From the NCBI RefSeq assembly GCF_030405905.1, contig NZ_JASATW010000003.1:124001-188000 (forward strand): 64,000 nt of DNA, written 5' to 3'. How positions within the stretch are numbered: position 1 is the stretch's first letter; every line of letters starts with the position of its first letter. The position numbers were made by a program, and so were the translations under genes. Shown here piece by piece: positions 57,999 through 64,000 of this stretch. Origin of the DNA: Sphaerothrix gracilis. Its GTDB lineage: Bacteria; Cyanobacteriota; Cyanobacteriia; Phormidesmidales; Phormidesmidaceae. The notes beneath the pieces were generated by a model. It saw nothing but the letters and a program-made list of their open reading frames with translations. It did no database searches and was not told where the DNA came from.

Positions 57999-58892
57999 AT
58001 GGCTTCTGATTCATCCTCGCTCTGTTTTGAGGCAGGCACACTGTGGCAAAAAATTACAACCCGTACCCAGCGGGCACTTACCTCTGGCGCTTTACAATCA
58101 ATTCCGACTGAGTATGAGCGGCTGGAGCAGCAGGGCGTTGACTTTGTGGTGCGCATTTTGGCAAATCTGGTGCGCAAAGAAAAGGCGAAAAAGCGACAGC
58201 CTCAGGATTTCAACCCGTTTTTGCCGTATGAGAAAGATCTATTTGTAACGGATCTCTCCCACACCCATCTGTGCCTGCTCAACAAGTTCAACGTGGTCGA
58301 TCACCATATTTTGATCGTGACTCGCGCTTTTGAGTCGCAGGAGTGCTGGCTCAATCCGCTAGATATGCTGGCGCTGTGGGCCTGTATGGCTGAGATTGAC
58401 GGTTTCGCTTTTTACAATGGCGGCAGAGCGGCGGGGGCTAGTCAGCCCCACAAGCATTTACAGATAGTGCCTTTGCCGCTAGTTGACGGCATGGCGAGTC
58501 TGCCGATTGAAACTGCGATCGCCGCGACGGAGTGGCAAAGCAACATTGGGCGATCGCCGCTGCTCCCCTTTGTTCACGCTATTGGTCGCCTTGATCTGGC
58601 CCTGCTTGACCAGCCCGCTCGCATGGCCGACTACGCCCTCAGCCTCTACCAGCAGCTTTTAGCCGCCACTGGAATTGCCTATCAGGGCGACCGGCAAACG
58701 GCTGCCTATAACTGGCTGGCAACGCGGCGGTGGATGATGGTTGTGCCGCGATCGCAGGAGAGCTATGAGGCTATCCCGGTAAACTCCCTGGGATATGCGG
58801 GCTCGCTGCTGGTGAGAAATCAGTCGCAGCTAGAGCAGCTTAAGCAGCTAGGGGCGCTCAATCTGCTGAGCAAAGTCGGGTGTCCTGCCTAG
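57999..58892 (+). CDS. apa: ATP adenylyltransferase (Ap4A phosphorylase)
   Basis: A 297-residue HIT-superfamily enzyme that cleaves diadenosine tetraphosphate with phosphate to give ATP and ADP. Seen: the N-terminal DFVVRILANL, NPFLPYEKDLFVTDLSHTHLCLLNKFNVVDHHILIVTRAFESQE, and the active-site GASQPHKHLQIVPLPL with the catalytic His. The C-terminal region (AAYNWLATRRWMMVVPRSQE) is also conserved. Its 3' end overlaps the convergent methyltransferase by four bases. Confidence 0.92.
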   Translation: MASDSSSLCFEAGTLWQKITTRTQRALTSGALQSIPTEYERLEQQGVDFVVRILANLVRKEKAKKRQPQDFNPFLPYEKDLFVTDLSHTHLCLLNKFNVVDHHILIVTRAFESQECWLNPLDMLALWACMAEIDGFAFYNGGRAAGASQPHKHLQIVPLPLVDGMASLPIETAIAATEWQSNIGRSPLLPFVHAIGRLDLALLDQPARMADYALSLYQQLLAATGIAYQGDRQTAAYNWLATRRWMMVVPRSQESYEAIPVNSLGYAGSLLVRNQSQLEQLKQLGALNLLSKVGCPA

Positions 58893-59599
58893 GATCGCTC
58901 CTGCCGGATTCGATACAGCGTCCCGTGAACCGTTTTCTGCCCCGGTGGCGTCACCTGCCGCGCCGTTGTCTCAAACGCCAGCCTGCTTTGCGTCAGCGCC
59001 GCCCGAAAATCCTCCGCATAGGAGCGATTGGGATCTACCAGCCAGCACGCTCCCCCCGGCAGCAGCAGCTTTGTCATCAGCGCCACCAGCGGCTCCACGT
59101 TTCGCGCCTCATAAATCACGTCCGCCGCCAAGATCAGCGGTACCTGCAAATCTGGCGGTGGATGCCGCCAGTCAATCTGGCAGAGGTCAAACTGGTCAAA
59201 CCCATTCATCGCCGCATTTTCTGCCGCAAACTGCAGTGCCGCCGCGTCATAGTCGCTAAAAATTACCCGCATCCCTAAAGACAGGGCCGTGAGTCCAGCT
59301 AGTCCCAAGCCGCAGCCAATTTCCAGGGCTAAGCTCCCCTGCGGCCAGGGTTCCGTCAGCAAAGCCTCCCCCAGCATCAGCGCCGAGGGCCAAATCTCTG
59401 CCCAGTAGGGCAAATACTCATCTGCCTCGAAGGCTGAATGAATTGCTGGATGATCCAGCAGGTCGTCGGTGTCCTGCGGCAGCGTCAGGTAAAACCGACG
59501 ATCGCCCACTGCCACGACTCGCTGCTGCCGCGATCGCAGTACTTCCGCCGGCGTTTCGTAGAGAAAGGGAATTTGCCTAGAGTTTGTCAAAACTGTCAA
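58889..59599 (-). CDS. class I methyltransferase, METTL/Nnt1-like
   Basis: A 236-residue protein. SAM motif LALEIGCGLGLAGLTAL near 100-116, then VIFSDYDAAALQFAAENAAMNG and LILAADVIYEARNVEPLVALMTKLLLPGGACWLVDPNR. The N-terminal 60 residues (VAVGDRRFYLTLPQDTDDLLDH) and YLPYWAEIWPSALMLGEALL fit the lysine/protein methyltransferase-like group (methyltransf_16). A protein substrate is possible but unproven. Confidence 0.85.
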   Translation of the reverse strand: MTVLTNSRQIPFLYETPAEVLRSRQQRVVAVGDRRFYLTLPQDTDDLLDHPAIHSAFEADEYLPYWAEIWPSALMLGEALLTEPWPQGSLALEIGCGLGLAGLTALSLGMRVIFSDYDAAALQFAAENAAMNGFDQFDLCQIDWRHPPPDLQVPLILAADVIYEARNVEPLVALMTKLLLPGGACWLVDPNRSYAEDFRAALTQSRLAFETTARQVTPPGQKTVHGTLYRIRQERS

Positions 59600-59757
59600 T
59601 AATCTTGGATTAGGAAAAACGGGATATCTCCCTATTCTCCCTCAGCATTCGGCATAGGGTTCGGTCACATCATCGCTTTTCTCAGCGGCTAGCAGCTATG
59701 GGCACTCAAGTTTTTAGCGCGATCGCTTCTCCCCTGAAGAATGCGTTAGGCTGAAAA

Positions 59758-60171
59758 ATGTCCTTTTCGCTACAAAAGTTCATGCCCAAGTGGACGCTGA
59801 CTACCGAGTTTAGCTTTGAAGCCGCGCACTACATAAAAGACTACAATGGCCCCTGCGGGCGACTCCACGGCCATAGCTACCGGGTACGGATAGAGGCGAT
59901 CGCGCGGCAGCTTCACGCCTCTGAATACTGCCCTAATCCGGTGATGGTAGCTGATTTTCGTAGCTTACGCTGGGCTAAGCGCGACGTGCTTAAGGGCGGA
60001 CTGGATCACTGTGTTTTGAATGAAGTACTGCCAGAAGCTTATGCAACAACCGCTGAAATGATTGCTCAGTATATTTACGACAAGACTAAAAAGCAGCTCC
60101 CAGAAGGCATCAAGCTGAAAGTAGCTGTCTCGGAAACTGCCAATAGCTGGGCCACTTATGAAGACGATTGA
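59758..60171 (+). CDS. queD: 6-carboxy-5,6,7,8-tetrahydropterin synthase
   Basis: Converts dihydroneopterin triphosphate to 6-carboxytetrahydropterin in the queuosine pathway. A 137-residue protein. Seen: FSFEAAHYIKDYNGPCGRLHGHSYRVRI, with the zinc His (AAHY, LHGHSY) and the catalytic Cys in GPCGRLHG, and LDHCVLNEVLP with a His of the charge-relay pair. A second ATG at 59782 (MPKWTLTTE) is possible, since the first eight residues are not typical. It overlaps queE by 14 bases. Confidence 0.93.
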   Translation: MSFSLQKFMPKWTLTTEFSFEAAHYIKDYNGPCGRLHGHSYRVRIEAIARQLHASEYCPNPVMVADFRSLRWAKRDVLKGGLDHCVLNEVLPEAYATTAEMIAQYIYDKTKKQLPEGIKLKVAVSETANSWATYEDD

Positions 60172-60775
60172 AGCTGCGCCACTCACTTATCCTATCGTTG
60201 AGACTTTTCACTCTGTGCAAGGCGAGGGCACCTGGAGCGGTACCAGCGCCTGGTTTATTCGCTTGGGTGGCTGTGATGTAGGCTGCTGGTTTTGCGATAC
60301 GAAGGAGTCTTGGAATCTTCAGCGGCATCCACAGCAAACGGTGCCTCAAATTGTTGAGGCAGCGGCAGCCGCGCAGCCCCGAATTGTGGTGATTACGGGC
60401 GGCGAACCGTTAATGCACGACTTAGGACGGCTGACAGCCGCATTACAGGCCCAAAATCTAAAAGTTCACCTCGAGACCTCTGGATCTCATCCCTTCAGCG
60501 GTACCTTTGACTGGGTTACTTGCTCACCAAAGCGCTTCAAGCCGCCCCATGCCAGCGTTTATCCTCACGTTGATGAGTTAAAGGTGGTAATTGCTCAGCC
60601 TGAAGATTTTATTTGGGCCGAACAGCAGGCGGCTCTGGTACCCGCGACTGCCGTTAAGCTGCTGCAGCCAGAGTGGAACACGCCAGAGAGTACGCAGCTT
60701 GTCTTTGACTATGTGCGACAGCAGCCTAACTGGCGCCTGAGTTTGCAAACTCACAAGTTTTTGGGCCTGAGGTAG
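60158..60775 (+). CDS. queE: 7-carboxy-7-deazaguanine synthase
   Basis: Radical-SAM enzyme acting after QueD in the pathway to preQ0 and queuosine. A 205-residue protein with VETFHSVQGEGTWSGTSAWFIRLGGCDVGCWFCDT, containing the C-x3-C-x2-C cluster (CDVGCWFC), then VVITGGEPLMHD (the GGEP motif) and a C-terminal VLFDYVRQQP-like end (LVFDYVRQQPNWRLSLQTHKFLGLR). It starts inside queD, so the two are translationally coupled. queC is not in the window. Confidence 0.94.
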   Translation: MKTIEAAPLTYPIVETFHSVQGEGTWSGTSAWFIRLGGCDVGCWFCDTKESWNLQRHPQQTVPQIVEAAAAAQPRIVVITGGEPLMHDLGRLTAALQAQNLKVHLETSGSHPFSGTFDWVTCSPKRFKPPHASVYPHVDELKVVIAQPEDFIWAEQQAALVPATAVKLLQPEWNTPESTQLVFDYVRQQPNWRLSLQTHKFLGLR

Positions 60776-60801
60776 TTCTGCATGCTGTCAGCGATCGCCC
60801 G

Positions 60802-62148
60802 CTAACGGCCTAGCAAATTGGGCACATCTTCACAGCCGCCGGGAATGGTGGCACGGCTGCGACTGCCGCACCAGGCACAGCAGTAGTGGCGCTGAATTTC
60901 AGAAAGTCGCTGCACGTTGGTGAAATTGGCTCCCTCTACCACCGCTCCCGTATAGGCACCCGTGATGTAGTTAGGCGGATCGGTGCGGCTGCGGGGAGAG
61001 GCGGTTTCTAAAGAGCCGTAGAAAAACCGGGATCCCATGAGGTCGGCGCCGGTGAGGTTGGCCTCGTAGAGAATGGCCCGCGCCAGGTTGGCCCGCACCA
61101 AATCACCTTTATACAGATTGACCCTGACCAAGTTGGCATCGCTGAGGTCGCTCCAGCGCAGGTCACTGGCCGACAGGTCGGTAGCCGCCAGCATGACCCC
61201 CAAGTCAATCACGCGGGTGCCCTGCTGGCGATCCTCAGCGTAGCCGCCGCTGCCGTCTAAAATCGGACGGCCCAGACGGGTATCTCGCTTCAGCGGCGTC
61301 AGCAAGCGCGATCGCGACAAAAAGCGAATCACCTTAGCCTTGCCGGAGGCATCAATGCTGCTGAGAATAACGGCTGTCCGGGCTTCGGCGATCGCTCGCT
61401 CCTGCGGCCAATCTTCTAGCAGCCCTTCATCATCTAGGACCAGATCAGAGATACCTTGAAAATAAGCGTCAATCGTTTGCTGCTGGGTGATACGGTTTTG
61501 CTGCACCGTCAGATCGCGGGAGATGATGTACTGCCGCCACGCTACGTAAACCGCCAGCACCGCGATAAAAATCTGGCCAAAGGCGCCGAAGAAGTCCCCA
61601 ATTGCTCCTACCACGTCCCAGCGAATACCCCGCCCCCAAGCTAAAATGCGGGCATTGATGCCGCTAATCTGCATCAGCCCAATAATGCCAAGAACAGAGC
61701 TGGGGAGGGCAACGAGGAGAGCCTGCTGCTGGCTAGAAATTTCAGCCAAAAAGGCGCTGAGAGAAGGCCAGATCAGACGAAACGAAATCGTCATCGTGAC
61801 CAGCGATCCGGCCAGCGTTAGCCAAAAGTCATCTAAAGCCAAGCCAGTCAGCAGGATCGCAACGGCCACCAAAGCCACGACGTTAGCCGAAGCCGGGCTG
61901 GGTTGCCGCGTGCCGGAGGGGGTGACCGTGACGACGCGAACCGAGCTTTCTTCAGCGGTGGCTGTTGCCTCAGAAGCCGTTGCTAGCGCGTCAGCCGTAT
62001 CGGGGGAGGCCTCGGCTAGGTCAGCCTCTTCAGGAGTGACTGATTCCGCAGGCTGAGAAGCCTCTGCTGCGATCGCCTCAGCCTCGCCGTTGTGGGTATC
62101 GGCGGTTAGAGATTCGGGCGTCTCTGGTTGAGAAGAGTTGTGGGTCAT
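60802..62148 (-). CDS. membrane protein with C-terminal pentapeptide repeats
   Basis: A 448-residue protein from the ATG at 62148 (MTHNSSQPETPES); the longer frame begins with a TTG at 62193. The first 80 residues are acidic and Ala/Glu/Ser-rich. Several TM helices lie between about 90 and 220 (VVALVAVAILLTGLALDDFWLTLAGSLVTMTISFRLIW, VALPSSVLGIIGLM, FGQIFIAVLAVYVAWRQY). A cytosolic part follows, then pentapeptides (TDLSASDLRWSDLSDANLVRVNLYKGDLVRANL). The end has a Cys cluster (HYCCAWCG and GGC), as in a family of cyanobacterial pentapeptide-ion-channel-like proteins. Function unknown. Confidence 0.8.
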   Translation of the reverse strand: MTHNSSQPETPESLTADTHNGEAEAIAAEASQPAESVTPEEADLAEASPDTADALATASEATATAEESSVRVVTVTPSGTRQPSPASANVVALVAVAILLTGLALDDFWLTLAGSLVTMTISFRLIWPSLSAFLAEISSQQQALLVALPSSVLGIIGLMQISGINARILAWGRGIRWDVVGAIGDFFGAFGQIFIAVLAVYVAWRQYIISRDLTVQQNRITQQQTIDAYFQGISDLVLDDEGLLEDWPQERAIAEARTAVILSSIDASGKAKVIRFLSRSRLLTPLKRDTRLGRPILDGSGGYAEDRQQGTRVIDLGVMLAATDLSASDLRWSDLSDANLVRVNLYKGDLVRANLARAILYEANLTGADLMGSRFFYGSLETASPRSRTDPPNYITGAYTGAVVEGANFTNVQRLSEIQRHYCCAWCGSRSRATIPGGCEDVPNLLGR

Positions 62149-62240
62149 AGTCGTTGCAAAGGCTGAAATCGTGACGGCCTGCTGGCGCGGCAAATCCTTG
62201 CCCTATCGTAGAGGGAATAGAGTCAATTACCCATAGACGA

Positions 62241-63134
62241 ATGGCAAAACTCTTAGTGACGGGGGCCAGCGGTTTTCTCGGCGGCTATGTCTGTCGGCTG
62301 GCTCAGACAGACTGGCAGGTTTGGGGAACGTATTACCAGCAGCGGCCTCAGCTACCGGACAGTTCGCTGCATGCGCTCGATTTGGCCGATTCAAATGCGA
62401 TCGCGGCGCTGTTTCAGTCGGTTCAGCCTGATGCTGTGATTCACACCGCCGCCCAGTCCAAACCCAACTTTTGTCAGCTCCATCCGGCCGCGACCTATCC
62501 GATTAACGTTACAGCTTCTCTCCAATTAGCTCAGCTTTGTGCCCAGGCGCAAATTCCCTACGTGTTCACATCAACGGACCTAGTTTTCAATGGCGAAGCA
62601 GCCCCCTACAGCGAAAGTGACCAGCCCACACCGCTGAGCTACTATGGTCAGCAAAAAGCGATCGCAGAGGCCGAAATTCTAACCGTTTATCCGCAGGCAA
62701 CCGTTTGCCGTCTGCCGCTGATGTACGACCGGGCTACGCCAACGGCGGGCTGTTTCCTGCAGGGCTTCATCGATCAGCTACAGGAAGCCGAGCCTTTAGC
62801 TTTGTTTACCGATGAGTTTCGGACGCCAGTGCGGGCTGAATGTGCTGCCAAAGGACTTTTGTTGGCCTTACAGACCGAGGGCATTTTGCATCTGGGCGGC
62901 AGGGAACGGCTCTCTCGCTATCGGTTCGGGCAGCTACTGGTCGCGTTGCTGGGCCTGCCGGAGTCGCGGCTGACGGCCAGGTTGCGATCGCAGGTGGCCA
63001 TGCCTGCTCCCCGGCCGCACGATGTTTCCCTCGAGAGCAACCGCGCCTTTGCCCTGGGATACGATCCCCAGCCGGTTCGATCGGCATTGGCGGCAATTTT
63101 GGCAGAGCCTGCTGCCGCGCAGCCGGCAGAATGA
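62241..63134 (+). CDS. RmlD-like NAD(P)-dependent sugar reductase
   Basis: A 297-residue extended SDR of the dTDP-4-dehydrorhamnose reductase family. Nucleotide motif VTGASGFLGGYV (GxxGxxG), then AVIHTAAQSKPNFC, FTSTDLVFNG and the catalytic YYGQQKAIAE (Tyr-x3-Lys), and RTPVRAECAAKGLLLA. It may act on dTDP-sugar or on another nucleotide-linked substrate. The sequence is not close enough to call RmlD itself, since no rmlABC genes are present. Confidence 0.85.
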   Translation: MAKLLVTGASGFLGGYVCRLAQTDWQVWGTYYQQRPQLPDSSLHALDLADSNAIAALFQSVQPDAVIHTAAQSKPNFCQLHPAATYPINVTASLQLAQLCAQAQIPYVFTSTDLVFNGEAAPYSESDQPTPLSYYGQQKAIAEAEILTVYPQATVCRLPLMYDRATPTAGCFLQGFIDQLQEAEPLALFTDEFRTPVRAECAAKGLLLALQTEGILHLGGRERLSRYRFGQLLVALLGLPESRLTARLRSQVAMPAPRPHDVSLESNRAFALGYDPQPVRSALAAILAEPAAAQPAE

Positions 63135-63229
63135 CAGCCGGTAGACAGTTGCATCCCTGGGCGTTGCGAGTGAGTATAGACAAATACTTAGCCTATCTCT
63201 ATGAGTTGTTTTTAACTAAAACGAGTTAA

Positions 63230-64000
63230 ATGATCACGTTTTTGATTTTGCTGGCGGCGATCGCCATTTTGGTCTGGGGATTTCTCCGAGCGCGACCCTT
63301 TGGCAAACTGGGAATTTTAGCCTGGCTACAGTCACTGGTGCTGATGGTGCCCTGGCTGATCTTCTTTGGCCTATTCGCCGCAGGTGTTTTTCTGAATCTG
63401 GCCGGGGTGCTAGCGCTAGTGCTGATATCGGCTGGTTTATATATTTATTTAGGCAGGCAACTGCGGAGCTTGGGGGCTGATGAGCTAGCGGCAAAGCGAG
63501 CTTCTAGCTTTGCCGCTGTCACCGAAAAAGAGATGGGGGAGGGTTCTGCATCGCCGACTGAAACCGATGAAGCCGAGCCTGCTGCTGACGGCGAGCCAGC
63601 CGTGACCACGATTCCCACTGAAGAGCTGAGCCAGATTGAAGGTATTTTCGGCGTTGATACCTTTTTTAGGACTGAAACCATTCCCTATCAGGAAGGGGCC
63701 ATCTTTAAGGGAAACCTGCGCGGGGAGCCGGAAGAGACGGCCGTTAAGCTGGGAGAAATGTTAGCGGCGCGGTTAGGCGATCGCTATCGCCTATTCCTGC
63801 TGGAGGGACCAGAAGATCGGCCCGTGGTAATTGTGCTGCCCGGCAGCGCCGACCCCAAGCCGACGACGACGGCTCAAAAGGTTTTGTGCGTTGCTCTGGC
63901 GATCGCCACTCTGGCCACCTGTCTGGAAACCAGCGGTATTCTCATGGGCTTCGACTTTTTTCAAGAAACGGGCCGCTGGCCGGAAATTCTGCCGCTGGCC
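63230..64000 (+). CDS. site-2 protease family protein, 5' part (runs off the window)
   Basis: An open frame from the ATG at 63230 continues to the last base (257 codons), reaching the window edge before the HExxH motif. N-terminal TM segments (ITFLILLAAIAILVWGFL, LQSLVLMVPWLIFFGLFAAGVFL and a third) are followed by an acidic linker, then TEELSQIEGIFGVDTFFRTETIPYQEGAIFKGNLRGEPEETAVKLGEML. This block is characteristic of cyanobacterial and EGY-like M50 proteases. A further TM follows (VLCVALAIATLATCLETSGILM). Likely a regulated intramembrane protease; the catalytic part lies outside. Confidence 0.82.
   Translation, partial: MITFLILLAAIAILVWGFLRARPFGKLGILAWLQSLVLMVPWLIFFGLFAAGVFLNLAGVLALVLISAGLYIYLGRQLRSLGADELAAKRASSFAAVTEKEMGEGSASPTETDEAEPAADGEPAVTTIPTEELSQIEGIFGVDTFFRTETIPYQEGAIFKGNLRGEPEETAVKLGEMLAARLGDRYRLFLLEGPEDRPVVIVLPGSADPKPTTTAQKVLCVALAIATLATCLETSGILMGFDFFQETGRWPEILPLA

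Noticed and set aside
62806..63229. Overlapping frames on both strands at the end of the RmlD-like gene
   Set aside because: Shadows of the reductase frame; composition is Arg/Ala/Pro-rich without motifs.
1..64000. tRNA, rRNA, transposase or restriction-modification genes
   Set aside because: Looked for T-arm-like GTTCGAATCC sequences, transposase motifs and methylase/nuclease genes by eye; none was convincing.

Overview
The window reads as a cyanobacterial chromosome. The HIP1 octamer GCGATCGC recurs throughout almost all of it, and many genes are typical of cyanobacteria: glutamate-1-semialdehyde aminotransferase, a GH57 branching enzyme, an RRM RNA-binding protein with a glycine tail, a CHASE2-kinase, DnaJ and membrane proteins with pentapeptide repeats, a PEP-CTERM protein, and a NatFGH/BgtA-type amino-acid importer. 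No rRNA or tRNA gene, CRISPR array or transposase was seen. The gene content fits a non-heterocystous, Leptolyngbya-like lineage, but the species cannot be named from this sequence.

Layout. 1-10.3 kb is a plus-strand exopolysaccharide or glycan cluster: four GT2 enzymes and one GT4 enzyme, a MOP-type flippase, two GT-C-like membrane proteins, and the C-terminal remnant of what may be a GT87 protein. 10.4-17.5 kb holds a PEP-CTERM beta-propeller protein, a RecQ helicase, a helix-turn-helix gene set among twelve copies of a short palindrome and facing a probable structured RNA, an Uup-type ABC-F ATPase, an RNA-binding protein and a small conserved gene.

17.46-26.44 kb is a foreign element of about 9 kb. 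It is bounded by a perfect 26-bp direct repeat, carries a tyrosine recombinase next to the right repeat, and has no HIP1 site. Its genes include a phage tail-fibre-like protein, a small membrane/coiled-coil protein and several unrecognised proteins, arranged as a minus-strand operon and a plus-strand operon. I see no replication, terminase, portal or packaging gene. A 22-bp motif occurs eight times inside the element and I saw none outside. This is the best candidate for an undescribed system: a phage-satellite-like or particle/adhesion-encoding integrative element.

26.5-40.4 kb returns to host genes: a DnaJ-pentapeptide protein, hemL, an outer-membrane barrel protein divergent from a FecR protein, a CHASE2 Ser/Thr kinase, a NYN-domain protein, leuA and an oligopeptide-type binding protein. 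40.4-48.9 kb carries a methyltransferase/TenA/membrane-protein operon, a lipoprotein, a GH57 enzyme, lpxD and rlmD. 49-54 kb is a polar amino-acid ABC importer (binding protein, two permeases, ATPase). 54-64 kb holds two polysaccharide deacetylases (one fused to a phosphodiester-glycosidase-like domain), Ap4A phosphorylase, a methyltransferase, overlapping queD-queE, a pentapeptide membrane protein, an RmlD-like reductase, and the start of a site-2 protease that runs off the window.
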